Notes under the pieces: generated by a model
What the model saw: only the letters and a program-made list of their open reading frames with translations
Told to the model about the DNA's origin: nothing
The model's database searches: none
Translations under genes and position numbers: made by a program
Shown: piece after piece, positions 1 through 11,221 of the stretch
How positions within the stretch are numbered: the first letter of the stretch is position 1
Layout: every line of letters starts with the position of its first letter
Assembly: GCA_023374025.1 (NCBI GenBank)
Contig: SIJG01000030.1
Span: 1,005,173 to 1,069,172, forward strand
DNA from: Heterodera schachtii
Lineage: Eukaryota > Nematoda > Chromadorea > Rhabditida > Heteroderidae
DNA length: 64,000 bases
Reading direction: 5' to 3'

Positions 1-1900
1 CAGGCCACTCCTTATCCAAAAATTTGTCATCCCAGCTCGGAAAGACGAGACGTTTTTCGATATTAGCCGGTTCTTTTGGTTTGGCTTTTGATGCAGATTC
101 CTCCGCAACTTCTCCCTCTTGAACATTTGAAGTTGATGCCTCCGCATCTTTACCAGTTGGCACATCCAAATCAATTTCCTCATAAATTGGTTCGATTGAA
201 GGATCTAATATAGAATTAGTCAGGAATAGAACTTGGAAGAAAAATCAATTTTTGTGACTTATTCATTAAGAGCGTGTTCACAAATTTTAAATGGCGCCAT
301 TTAATCCCGTTAGCCTATTCGATCAATCAACCGTCAAGTCCCGGTCTTGTTCATTTTGATCGGTCGAATGGGAATGAAGATTTTCGCGTTTGTTTACCAT
401 GACCCGTGCCCCACACAAACCGTTTCTGTGATGTTCGCACCATTCAATCACTTTTCGCATCACCGTACTACTGACATTTGAAACCGGCAATTTCTAAAAA
501 AATTATAAATAGTCGTCAGGCACCCAATTTATAGGAAATTTATTTCATGAATAGTAGTCGAGATCAAATTTTCATAACAATATTCTAAAAATATTTTTAA
601 TAATCATAATGAGCAATTTTTATGCGGTTTCTATTTTTTTCAAACTTTAGGCTAAAGAGCAAAAAATGCTCTTTAAATTCTCTCAGATTTTTCCTGGGGT
701 ACGCGCCTGTTTTTTTCCTTCAGCATTGTACATTTCAAGATCTAAGAAATAAAAAATTAATGTTTTTTAAATAATTGCTCGAAGAAATAAGATTTTTACC
801 TTCCATCATAGTGTCGAGCGTAGTGGAAAAACGAAAAATATTACGATCGAGCTCTACTTCCACTTCCACGTCGTCCGCGCATTTAAGGGATATGGTTGGA
901 GCTGGAATTTAAATTTTAATTTTTCTGAATTTATTTAAAAAAAAATAAAAAATAGAGAAATTTAATAATCCAGTTGACTGGCTCAAAAATCGCGATTATT
1001 AAAATATATATTAATGGTAGTACTCTAATTTTTGTTTACAAATTATAAAGATTTTGACAAATTTGGAGAATTTTTGAGATAAATTTTTTTGGAATCCATA
1101 AAAAATTACATTTTTTATTGACAAAATCTATTATTCAAAAACATTTTGGCGCCGTCGGCCAATAGACACTCAAAAAATTGAAAAAACGCGACCCTTATTT
1201 TAATGAAAATCTTATCTAATTTTTTTGCAATTTTATAAAAATGCTATTCAATTAAAATTTATGTTGAGTTAAAAAATCATTTAATAATTTTACTTTCTTG
1301 CTCAGTATGTTTGGGTTTGACACAGATGTCTAAATTGGTGTAAAATTAATATATTTTAATTCATAAATTAATTTTTAAAAATTATTTAAAATATTAAAAA
1401 AAATATAATTTTACCCATTTTATCTTTGTCTTGGGCAATGTCTAAATATGTGTAAATGTTAAAAAATTTAATTTAATTTTTATTTCTGGGTAACACAATT
1501 GTATTTCTATTTTTTAAACTATGTTTAAATTTTACCCATTTGGGCAATGTGTTCAATTGTATCCATAACGCCTAAATAGTATTAAAAAATAAATAAAATT
1601 ATTTATTTATTTATTTAAATATTTACTTATTTCGCCGAGTTTTTCTTTGCCTTTTATCCCTAAATTCATATTAATTTAATTAAAATTTCGCTTTTTATTC
1701 ACAAATATTTTACTTGTTGCGACGACTTTTTTTTCTTTGATTCCATATTCACTTTGCTCATCAATACCTAAATTTTGCAAAATAAATAAATACATTTATT
1801 TGTATTTTTTTTTACTTATTCCTCCCGCTTTTCTTTTTCCATTGTCCATGCAATCACCAAACAGTGCCAAAATGGGGATGAGTAGAACAATTCTCAGCAT
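1..1900 (-). CDS. secreted SKP1-like protein, micro-exon gene, 3' end beyond window
   Basis: Predicted exons 5' to 3' are 1816-1900, 1714-1767, 1627-1659, 1536-1571, 1415-1441, 1294-1329, 800-901, 707-741, 421-493 and 1-204 (continuing off the window). Exon 1 starts at the ATG at 1900 and encodes a hydrophobic signal peptide ending near FGDC, then NGKRKAGGI. Five micro-exons, all phase 1 on both sides, follow. The 102-nt exon starts the SKP1 BTB/POZ fold (APTISLKC...LDTMMEG), and 421-493 has the LPVSNVSS...VIEWCEHH segment of SKP1. The last visible exon is a linker rich in EASTSNVQ-like sequence ending in the LVFPSWD motif that precedes the C-terminal helices. Exon 707-741 has the same length as its homologue in the neighbouring gene, but its donor is GC instead of GT. 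SKP1 normally bridges cullin and F-box proteins; a secreted form would act in the host (inference). Confidence 0.75.
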
Positions 1901-2530
1901 AATGTTCACGGTTGGTGATGATAAAGAGTGGATTTGATGAGTTTTCAATTTTTATAATTTTAAATTCTGATTTTTTCTTGCCTTTTCGCTGCGCTTAAAT
2001 TGCCATTTTTTGGGCACAAATCAAACGTGGCATTTAATGCGTGCAGCATCTCTCTTTCTCATTCCCTATCTCTCTATTCAAAGAATAGGTGATCAGTCCA
2101 TTCTATGGGTTTTTGAAGTGCCAAAATCCTTAAAGCCTTCACTTCATCCCCCCCATGAAGGGATGTGCTGTTGGCTTATGCTCATGATACCAACGCTTCA
2201 TCATTGTTATGTACATACATATGTAATGTATTGATTATCAGTGAAATATGCCAATTTAACAAAAAATAATAATAATTTTATTAAAATGAAATTAATAAAG
2301 TAATATGCATATGCATAGATTAGAGATATAATAATGCATCGAAACGGACATAAAATTCCAGCGGTCGCGCATCGATGACAGAAAATTGACGCGCGGTCGA
2401 GAAGTGACAACCGCAGAAAAATTTTGCATCAAATTAAAAAATAAAATTTTTCTAATTTTATTATGACCATACTAAAAAAATATCCGTTCCGGACCTTTTC
2501 GGATGGACTTAATTTGACTAGAGGACCTAA
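1901..2530. promoter_or_regulatory. upstream region of the first SKP1-like gene, with ATGCCA boxes
   Basis: The gene lies to the left on the minus strand. The region holds ATGCCA-type boxes at 2028-2033 (as TGGCAT) and 2248-2253. It also has a block around 2165-2205 reading TTGGCTTATGCTCATGA plus ACCAACGCTTCAT, which recurs upstream of three other members of the family (near 9137, 18000 and 42345). ATGCCA is the DOG-box core reported for cyst-nematode dorsal gland effectors. Assigning that role here is inference. Confidence 0.5.
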
Positions 2531-3082
2531 CAGTTTCAAAAATGAGTCTATACGCATGAAATGATAAATAAATTTAAATTTATATTTCTAATTACGATTT
2601 CATTACTCTTCGGATTGGTTTGAATTGATCGCCGAACATATAAATAGATTTTTGAACATTCATTATTTATGTAAAATACAATAGAAATAAATATTTATGA
2701 TTGATATAGTCAGGGTAGCCAGTTTAAAATTTTCAAAAGCCTCATTTGGCATTCAAAAACCTCATTTGGGTCAAAAAGCCTCATTTTTACAAAATTTATT
2801 CAAAATAATTTTTATTGAGATTTGTTAACAGATTTGTCCACAAAATGCCCAAATTTTGCGATTTTGAGCAAATTTTTAAGAAAATAAACGATTTTTAGGG
2901 TCTGGCGGTGCCGATAGGCGCCTTCGGAGAAAAAATTAAGAATTTTGACCATATTTTAGCAGATTTCATTGAAAAAATTCCTAATTTTGTGGAATTTTTT
3001 ATGAAAAATTTAACAAAATTTTTGGGAATTTTGGGTGAGATTTTCGTTTTGATGCTCTATTAAAAAGATAAATTCAAATTAA
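2531..3082. other. gene-poor AT-rich stretch with one GC-rich palindrome
   Basis: No supported gene. Around 2905-2935 is a reverse-oriented copy of a GC-rich near-palindrome (GGCGGTGCCGATAGGCGCC). Full-length relatives lie near 22355, 38900 and 57690, so this is probably a decayed copy of that mobile element. Confidence 0.4.
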
Positions 3083-3099
3083 ATGATTGTCAATATTAT

Positions 3100-3363
3100 G
3101 CCAATTTCTCTCTCTTTCATTTCCTCTCTCTATCATTTTCTCCACTCTCTATCTCACTCCATTTCTTTCCGTATTTCTCTCTCTCTCTCTCATTCTCTTC
3201 TCTTTCATTTCCTCTTTCTATCATTTTCTCTCTCTCTCACATTCTCTCACTCTATTTCTCTCTCTCTCTCTTTCATTCTCTATCTGTCAATCTTGCATAT
3301 TTTCCTCTCTCTATCATTTTCTCTCTCTCACTCTCTTACATTCTATCTCTCACTCTCTCACAT

Positions 3364-3395
<32 letters not shown>

Positions 3396-3445
3396 ACTTA
3401 ATTTCTCTCCATCTCTCTCACTCTCTCTTTCGAGATTTAGGTGAG
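3100..3445. repeat. CT-rich low-complexity tract
   Basis: About 340 bases of CT/TCTC microsatellite with occasional ATTT. It creates long open frames full of Ser, Leu, Phe and His that are compositional artefacts. It sits immediately beside a G-run block (3441-3472) and an ATGCCA box (near 3488). The same order recurs at 10.1-10.4 kb and 56.8-57.2 kb. Confidence 0.9.
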
Positions 3446-3530
3446 GGGGTAGGGAGGGGAGAAGGGAGGGCTTGTGTTGGCAGGAAATGCCACGTTTGGT
3501 TACAAATTATGCCAACTTAACATCAATAAT
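3441..3530 (+). promoter_or_regulatory. orphan promoter-like block: G-runs plus ATGCCA
   Basis: Five closely spaced runs of three or more G (3445-3470) end in GGGAGGGCTTG, followed by ATGCCAC and TATGCCAACTTAAC. The same arrangement is seen upstream of the RING-H2 genes at 24.0 and 41.8 kb. No gene start was found next to it here. It may be the remnant of a lost family member's promoter (inference). Confidence 0.4.
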
Positions 3531-3612
3531 GAAGCAAAAAAATTAGGAAGAATTCAAGCATGTTAGGCTTAACATCATATTTATAACGAAAGTGAAACTG
3601 ATGGTTTTTAGC

Positions 3613-4277
3613 CGTGCTGAGCCGAACCGAAAATAGTCTCAGTGTGGGCGAACCGAAAATGGTCTCAGTGTGGGCGAACCGAAAATAGTCTCAGTGTCAA
3701 TAAAATATTTAAATTTAATACAATTCGGTATCGAAAAATAAATAAATTTAATTAGACGATTATTTAAAAAATAAACTAAAAAAGAATATTATAAAAGCAT
3801 TCCATCTCGGACCAAAAAAAAATTACATTGAAATGAAAATTTTCATTTTAAATCAAATTAGATAAGTAAGCTTACTAGAGGATTTTCAAATCTACTAATT
3901 TTCTTCAGAAATTTCACCCAATATTTGCGTAAATTAAGATCTTCATTCATTTCTCCACAAATTTCATGCAGTTTTTCCCATAATTTTCCTTCATCCCTAT
4001 TCTTTTTCCACTAATGTTACAATTCAAAAATTATTCAACATTTATTAATGGTACGAAAGCATAGCATTTATTTTGAGCAGAATTTTTAAAGAAAAAACAC
4101 ATTGAAGAAAGTTGAACCTCGAAATTACATTATTTTTTATTTTAAAATTTTAATGTTATTATAATATTTCAATTTAAAAAAATTGCTTTAAAATAACTAA
4201 ATTTAAATATTTTATTGACACTGAGACTATTTTCGGTTCGCCCACACTGAGACTATTTTCGGTTCGACCTAGCACCG
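3613..4277. mobile_element. non-autonomous hAT-like element (MITE), 665 bp, 8-bp target duplication
   Basis: The ends are inverted repeats of roughly 100 bases. Each contains tandem copies of a 26-27-bp motif (GGGCGAACCGAAAATAGTCT and CAGTGT) that includes CGAACCG. The element is flanked on both sides by the identical octamer TTTTTAGC (3605-3612 and 4278-4285), the target duplication size typical of hAT elements. The interior is AT-rich with no coding capacity. Confidence 0.8.
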
Positions 4278-4381
4278 TTTTTAGCCAATGTATATTGTTG
4301 ATGCGAAAATTAAATTGAGAATTGTTTGTTTATTTGGTAAAAAATGTTGTCCAAAAGAATTACATTTTACTGCCTTCTTAC

Positions 4382-4950
4382 AAGGGAACATCTCAAACTG
4401 TCAGTCGGAAAGTGGGTATAAATTTGGTATCATTGCATAGAGGAGGGTCGAATTGTATTGTGAATTTTTAATTTTACCTGCCCTAACCGAAAAACCACCG
4501 AGTTACGAGGCCTCAAAATCGAGGCTGAGGGCCCATTTTCCCACCGAAGGGTCGCGAGGGACGGACCAAATGGGTGGCTCAGTTAGTTAAATTTGTATTT
4601 TTGTGAGTCCAGGTTCAAATCCAACATGAAAATAAATAAATTTTAATTAATTTTTTACAAAGTTAAACATTAAAAAAACATTTTTATTAAAAAGAAAATG
4701 TATAATAATTTTATTTAGTGTAAATAAACCAAAATATGTCAATTACATGCATCGGGAGTTAACAGAAAGTGAACAACACTGGAAATTTGACCTCAGCCAA
4801 CCAAATTTTCGATTTTTGCGGCCTCGTAACTCGGTGGTTTTTCGGTTAGGGCAGGTAAAATTAAAAATTCACAATACAAGTCGACCCTGCTCTACCCAAT
4901 AATACCAAATTTATACCTATTTTCCGACTGACAGTTCGAGATGTTCCCTT
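4382..4950. mobile_element. foldback/MITE element with about 140-bp inverted ends and an internal tRNA-like segment
   Basis: The left end (AAGGGAACATCTCAAACTG...) and the right end are inverted copies over about 140 bases, including the line CCGAAAAACCACCGAGTTACGA. No coding sequence. The asymmetric middle contains box A- and box B-like sequences (see next entry). I could not identify a clear target duplication. Confidence 0.7.
4565..4640 (+). other. tRNA-like segment with pol III box A and box B
   Basis: TGGCTCAGTTAGTTA resembles the D-arm/box A, and GGTTCAAATCC about 30 bases later is a good T-arm/box B. Acceptor and anticodon arms do not fold convincingly, so this is a tRNA-derived (SINE-like) remnant inside the foldback element, not a working tRNA. 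Confidence 0.4.
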
Positions 4951-5329
4951 CCTAACTATTTTAAGCGCAATTTTAAAAAATTTTCGTGCCTAAAAATGCG
5001 CGCTCTATAAAGTCATAATTGTAATTTTGCATAACGCCCTAAAACATGAAAAGTTTTATTACCATTTTTCCAATTAAGAAATTTTTCGGGTTTTAATCCA
5101 TATTTTGGGTTTTTAAACAAATGGGTTTTTTTCGTCCATTCAAACTTGTCCTCTCCTACATTCATCTTTTAATGATTAAACAAGAAAATTCAAATATTTT
5201 CCGTAATTAAAAATTTGGTTGCATTTGATCAAAATTATAAATAATTTTTCAAAAATTAGTAAAAAAAATTTGGTTGCATTTGAGGAAAATTATAAATAAT
5301 TTTTCATAAAAATATTCATATTGATGGTT

Positions 5330-5735
5330 TTTTATAGGGTAGAGTAGAGCGTGACCGGGAATTTTGGGCAAGCCGGGACCGGGACTTTTCAGGTTGAAAA
5401 TCTAAAATAGATAACTAGTAAATAATTTAAATTTTTGAAGGATTTGCCATTGGATCCATCTTCCCTAATCAACAATATGGTTGGCATGTTTGAAAATTTA
5501 TTTAATAATTTTGGATGCATTTTTTAATGTTAAAATATTTAAAAAATAAAATTTTGCTCTAGACAAAAAATTATTTTTGCATTTATTCATGTACATAATC
5601 GGATAGAGCACGACCGGCTATTAGCCAGTATCTCCGGTTTTCGGTTATGCCGGTTTTGAACGCCCGGTTTTCGGTTTTTGGCCCAAAAAGGCCGGTTTTC
5701 GGTTATGGTTCGGTTAAACGACCCAACGACCGGTG
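5330..5735. repeat. ACCGG-rich repeat fragments
   Basis: At 5338-5395 there is a half copy of the element found complete at 48800-48979 (GAGCGTGACCGGGAATTTTGGG). At 5605-5730 lies a different block of iterated CCGGTTTTCGGTTATG. The second block has an inverted copy at 21125-21245 as part of the large inverted duplication. Confidence 0.5.
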
Positions 5736-6185
5736 CTATGCAGTTTATAATAAAGCTATCAAGAAGGGCGTTATAAAAACGATCTGATGAAAATTTTCAA
5801 CAAAAAACTACAAATAATTTTCTCTAAAGCCCCATTTGATATTTAATATCATTCAATAGCCCTAAGAGTTCTCTATTAGCTTACCTAAATTTCAAAAAAT
5901 TTCATCAAGTTTGAACAAACTTATGGCCAAAAGTACTAAACAACCAGGTTTTCAAACATTTTTAGTCATAACTTTTTTGAAACTTATAGAAAACATTTAG
6001 TTTATAAGACTTTAAATTTAAGAATTTCCGCGCTAACAGATGATTTTCATTCATTTTTCCGTGGAACAACGCTATGGTAAGAATAACAAAAATATTATTA
6101 TATCTATAAAATCCAGGCCATCTTCATCTCTCCTTCGGTGCTTATCACCCATCCTCCTCTTCACCACTCATCATCTTCCACCTCA

Positions 6186-8832
6186 TCATTCATCATCTTC
6201 CACCTCATCATTCATGTCTTCATCATGTTGCTGTCCCTGCTGAGGTTGTTCCTGATTCTGTTGCTGAAATTGTTCCTGACGGAGGCGTTCCGCTTCCTTA
6301 CGCTTCTGTTCTTCCTTTTTCTCACGCTCCTCTTCATCTTTTCGTTCCTTTGCATGGCGTGCCTCACGTTCCTCGTCCGATTCGTTCCACTCATTTTCCT
6401 TAGCAACCCGGGCCCATTCGGAATCTTCTGGCGGGAACGGTTCTTTGACGCCGAATGTCTTGCTAATTTCCTGCGGCATTTTGGCCTTGATCAACTTGTT
6501 ATCAACCATTGTGGTCGCGAAGGTAAGCAAAAGTTTGATGTTCAAATAGTTTGCTGCCTTAATAATGCTGGTTTCAATAAGAAATTTTGTTTTGCCATGG
6601 AAAATGGTTTTAAGCGGCGTTTCCAAAAGATCCCTAATATCATTGGGTCTTTATTGGGTCCGGAGCTTAATGACCCTGATATAGTGAAAAATGTGGCATT
6701 TCACTGGGTCAATTTAATCGGCCGTGACACAATGGCACTGAGAGCCTGCTGGTTTCCCTTGAAGGAACCCTATTTAAAAAAAAGAATTTACCATTACATA
6801 ATTACATGCAATCCACTATTGTAAGTGGAATATACTGTACTCGCTGAATATAAAATTCTATGGCTTCCTGTAGGATTAAAAATAGTTGCTAAAAAAGATC
6901 AACTCACTAAAATTATATCAACAAGCTCAGGCCATTCTTTATCCAAAAATTTCTCATCCCAGCTTGGAAAGACGAGACGCTTTGCCAATTCTTTTCTTTT
7001 GGCATTTGATGCGGATGCCTCCACATCTTTACCAGTTGGCACATCCAAAGCAATTTCTTCATAAATTGGCTCTATTGATGCATCTGATATGGATTGGAAG
7101 AAAAATCAATTTTTGAAATTTATTCTTTTAAAAGCATGTTCACAAATTTTAAATGGGGCCTTTTAGTCCCGTTAAGCCATATCCGATCAATCAATCGTCA
7201 AGTTCCGGTCTTGTTCATTTTGGTCGGTCGAATGGAAAAGATTTTCGCGTTTGTACCATGGTGCCCCGTGCCCCACACAAACCGTTTTTGTGATGCTCGC
7301 ACCATTCAATCACTTTTCGCATCACCCCACTACTAACAATTGAAATAATCGCCATGAACTTAATTTACAGGAAAGTTATTAAAAATGGTTTTTATTTAGC
7401 GAAAATTATGGCAAATTTCATTTAAAAAATCCTATTTTATATTAATAGTATTCGAAATCAATTTTCATAAAATTTGTGCATGATCATCAATGAGCATTTT
7501 TTAAGCGATTTCTAATTTTTTTGAAATTTTAGGCTAAAGAGCAAAAATACTCTTAAAATTCCCTCAGAGTTTTCCCCCGGGTTACAAACATGTTCTGTGC
7601 CTTCCGCAGTGTACAATCCAAGTTCTAAGAAATAAAAAATTAATATTTTTTAAAGAAATGCGTCGAAGAAATAATATTTTTACCTTTCATCATAGTGTCG
7701 AGCGTTGTTGAAAAACGAAAAATATTACGATCGAGCTCTACTTTCAGTACCACGTTGTCCGCACATTTGAAAAATATGGTTGGAACTGGAATTTAAATTT
7801 GTACTTTTTCTGAATTTATGTTTTAAAATAAATTAAACAAATAGGAAAATTTAACAAGCATTTAAACTTTTGAAAAACAGGCTCAAACGATTAAAAAAAA
7901 TTATTAGTTTTTTGCGATAAATTTTTCAAATTCCATGAAAATTTGTCTTTTTTTTTGCAAATCTATTATGAAAATACATTTGACTTTAACAGCCAAGGTT
8001 CATTCAAAAACTTAAATTATTTTATAATTTTCCGAAATTTGCTCTCAGTAAATAGAATCAAATTTTTATTTTATTAAAAAAGCAATAATAATTTTATCTT
8101 TTTTTCTCATTATGATTCATTCATTTTTGAGACAAAAGGTTTTTTAAGATTTTATTTAGGATCGCAGCCGGGGCGGGGCGGGGGGTGGGGGAGTCCCTAG
8201 TCTAACACGGGGAATCGGGAGAGCGGGGATAATTAAAACCAGGGATTTACGGAATGTAGCAGCTTTATTTTACGTATTCCTCCTGCTTCTGTTTTGCTTC
8301 CAATATAGAATTTGATAAATTTTGAGAAGTTTTTTAGATAAATTTTTCGAAATCCATAAAAAAACGCGAACCTTATTTCTAAATATGTGAAATGTTCATA
8401 AATTTTTAGTTCAGGATTTTACAAACACTGTTTCATTATTTTAAATTATGTTTTAAATTTTACCAATTTGGGCAATGGGTCCAGTTGTGTCCATAACGTC
8501 TAAATTTATATAAATGATAAATAAATAAATAAAATTATTTATTTAAATGTTTACTTATTTTTTCGCCGACTTTTTCTTTGCCTTTTATCCCTAAATTCAT
8601 ATTAATTTAATTAAAAGTTCATTTTGTATTTACAAATATTTTACTTTTTGCGATAAATTCTTTATCTTTGATTCCGTATTCACTTGGCTCATTAATACCT
8701 AAATTTTACGAAATAAATAAATACATTTATTTGTATTTTTTTTTTACTTATTCCTCCTGCTTTTCTTTTTCCCTTGTCCATGCAATCACCAAACATTGCC
8801 AAAATGGAGATGAGTAGAACAATCCTCAGCAT
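6186..8832 (-). CDS. secreted SKP1-like protein, 9 exons, 323 aa, apparently intact
   Basis: Exons are 8748-8832, 8645-8698, 8555-8590, 8464-8499, 7684-7785, 7590-7624, 7283-7358, 6908-7083 and 6186-6557. Lengths sum to 972 nt, exactly 324 codons with stop, and phases match at every junction. Residues 1-19 are a signal peptide (MLRIVLLISILAMFGDC). Residues about 20-70 come from three micro-exons (INEPSEYGIK, IKGKEKVGEKI, VMDTTGPIAQ). Then come the BTB/POZ strand-helix (VPTIFFKCADN...DTMMK), the VIEWCEHHKN segment, a linker ending in LVFPSWDEKF, and the C-terminal SKP1 helices (AANYLNIKLLL, MPQEISKTFGVKEP, KENEW). The last 70 residues are a charged then Gln-rich tail ending in acidic residues; canonical SKP1 ends soon after the NEW motif. 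SKP1 links cullin-1 to F-box proteins; secretion suggests host SCF interference (inference). Confidence 0.8.
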
Positions 8833-9320
8833 AATGTCCAGGGTTGGTGATGATAAAGAGTGGATTTGATGAGTTTCAATTTTTATAATTTTAAATTCTG
8901 ATTTTTTCTTGCCTTTTCGCTGCGATTAAATTGCTATTTTTTAGGCACAAATCAAACGTGGCATTTAGTGCGTGCAGCATCTCTCTTTCTCATTCCCTAT
9001 CTCTCTATTCAAAGAATAGGTGATCATTTAAACTCAATGGATTTTTGGTTTAGTAATTTTGTTTTCAACAAATCTTTATTTATTATCTCACCACCTCCAA
9101 TAAGCATTAAGACCAAATAATAAAGGGCTATGCTATTGGCTTATGCTCATAACACCAACTCTTCATTAAGATGTGGCATAAATATGTTTGTTCAAATGAA
9201 TATTGATTAGCTATCGGAAATGCCAATTTCACAAAAATTAATATGTTTATTATAAAATGAAATTAGTGAAAATTATTTGTATATGCATAGTTTAGAGTTA
9301 TAATGCATCGACCCGGACAT
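8833..9320. promoter_or_regulatory. upstream region of the 6186-8832 SKP1-like gene
   Basis: ATGCCA-type boxes occur at 8959-8964, 9174-9179 and 9220-9225. The shared upstream block TTGGCTTATGCTCAT lies near 9137. A pyrimidine-rich stretch (CATCTCTCTTTCTCATTCC) around 8975-9005 is also conserved in the other copies. No TATA box could be assigned with confidence. Confidence 0.5.
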
Positions 9321-9520
9321 AAAAAATCCAGCGGTCGCGCATCGTTGACAGACATTGTCGCGCGGTTGAGAATTTCGGGTCGCAGAAAAAATGATGCAAC
9401 AAATTGCGCTTCGCGGTAGAGCTAAAAAATTAAATTTTTTTTTAAATTTATAAAAGCTTACGGCCAACTTATGATCATAATGAATGCTCATGACACAACA
9501 TCTTTCCTTAATTTATTATG

Positions 9521-10110
9521 TACATAAATGAAAAATGGTGTTTCAAATCGCGCGGTAGGGTTAAAAATTAATATTTTTAGAATTTGGAAAAAAGTTTATG
9601 GGACGCATACGATTATATTGAAAAAATAACCTCCTCTGGACCTGAGGATGGGCTTAAAAGTAGAATAGAGAGGACCTTAACAGTTTCAAAAAAAAGGAGC
9701 AAATACAGGGTGGCGTAAACCCTTTTTTTTTTTTTGTAAATTTTCGTAATATTATTTTGTATACTTGAAGATAATTACATATAAAAATAAATAATTTTCT
9801 TTTCGAAAACAACAAGAAATAAAAATCATGTTTAAATGAAACAATTCAATTATATTGCAATTGAAATCAATGTAAGTTTAATTGAGCTACATTTTTTTAT
9901 TTTAGTATTATTTAGTTTTTTGACTAAAAGGAAAAAAAGTAAAGGAAAATAAAATTTTTTAAATTTTTATTATTATAGAAATAAACAATTATACAATTTT
10001 TCATTAAAATGCGCCTTCGGTGACTTTTCTGTGACCGGAAATGAGTCAGTAGAAAATTCCTCAGTGAATCAGGATTTCTTAAAAACAGAATATGATACGA
10101 TTCTCTGCCC
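9521..10110. other. gene-poor spacer
   Basis: AT-rich sequence with a GCGCGGT-containing motif near 9550 that echoes the sequence near 9360. No supported gene. Confidence 0.5.
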
Positions 10111-10410
10111 TTCTCTCTCATTCTATTTCTTTCTAGATTTCAATTTCTTGCTTTCTCTCTCTCTCTCTTATTTTCTGCCCTCTCTCTCTCACTCCTCTCT
10201 CTCATGTTCTTTCCTTCCTTTAGTCACTCTCTCTCTTTCTCTCTCACTCTCTCTTTCTCCCGCGATTTCTCTCACTCTCTCTTTCGAGATTAATACCTTT
10301 TCTTTGTAAATAAGGGGGTAGGGAGCGGGGGAGGGAGGGCTTGTCTCTCGTCCGCATTCAATGCAACCTTTCATTTTGTGGCAAAATATGCCACCTTAAC
10401 ACCAATGATG
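10100..10410. promoter_or_regulatory. CT tract plus G-runs plus ATGCCA, orphan promoter-like block
   Basis: CT-rich microsatellite at about 10105-10290 is followed by G-runs at 10313-10342 (GGGGGTAGGGAG, then GGGGGAGGGAGGGCTTG) and by GTGGCAAAATATGCCACC near 10378. The arrangement parallels 3.1-3.5 kb and the promoter regions of the RING-H2 genes. No family gene starts here. Confidence 0.4.
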
Positions 10411-11042
10411 AAGCAAAAAATGCTAATATTATTTTATTTGGTTAAGGGCTAGAATACTTGTACCAAACCAAATCCCACAAATGATATACTCTTGGTCTGT
10501 AATGCACGGATCCAAAAAATTTTTCAGAACACTTTGGACCGAGTTATGGACCCGAAATGAAGTTGCCAAATGGCTTTGGGACAGAAAAATTTTCATGCCT
10601 AAAAATGCGCGGAGTCGTCATAATTGTAATTAAGCATAACGTACTACTCAGTGTATTATTTTCATTTATTTTGCTGTTTTCGATTTTTTCGTCAGTGTTC
10701 CAATTCGGCAGTGAATATTTTGATTAATTGTACTTTAATAAATGATTTACATAAAAAGAAATTGTACTTTAAAACTGTTGAATATTATTAGTAATTTACT
10801 TCTCCAACTTCTTATCTCGCCATCGTTCCCATGCGTTCTCGAGTGCCTATTTGCATATTTGCTTAGTCCTTATCTAGTTTTGGCAATGCATAAAAATGGA
10901 CAGTATGAAAATTCATTCGTTTACTGCAACCAAAAATGGCTCTTGTTCGATTCGAAGAAGCAAAATCCAAAAGTGGCAAAAAAAATTTTGGCCAACTCAA
11001 TGTAAGCGAAAAAAGCAAAGCTAGCATCTACTTTTGGTGTAG

Positions 11043-11221
11043 ATAAGACAGGCAAATGAGCAAATTCGCCAAGAGGCTCGAAGTGCTTTTCCGACAACCA
11101 GTCGAAACATTGTACGAAATGTTCGGGCTGAACTTCCGGTCGATGTACGTGTAAAGGCACCAAGCGCCCTAAACATGCGAAATAAGTTCATGGCGCAAGA
11201 AAGCATCAAAATAGGCGTTTA
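11043..11221 (+). pseudogene. transposase fragment, FLYWCH/MULE type (tentative)
   Basis: The frame after a possible TAG splice acceptor reads IRQANEQIRQEARSAFPTTS, then RNIVRNVRAELPVD and a short tail to a TAA stop. The pattern of basic and alanine residues followed by RxIVxxV and a short P-A-L-N-M-R-N segment resembles the region after the FLYWCH finger in nematode Mutator-like elements. I see no catalytic DDE domain. The same fragment is repeated inside the tandem array starting at 12481 and 14140. Identification rests on residue pattern only. Confidence 0.35.

Larger units (their letters stand above)
5410..9520. repeat. left arm of a large inverted duplication
   Basis: The sequence from about 5410 to 9520 reappears in reverse complement at about 17780-21440. 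The match covers the downstream flank, the whole SKP1-like gene, and the upstream region including the CGCGCGGT-rich stretch near 9350. The copies have diverged by point changes and indels. Boundaries are approximate by eye. Confidence 0.75.

Noticed and set aside
3083..3520. Long Ser/Leu/Phe/His-rich open frames
   Set aside because: They are translations of a CT microsatellite; similar frames occur at 10.1-10.3 and 56.8-57.2 kb with the same cause.
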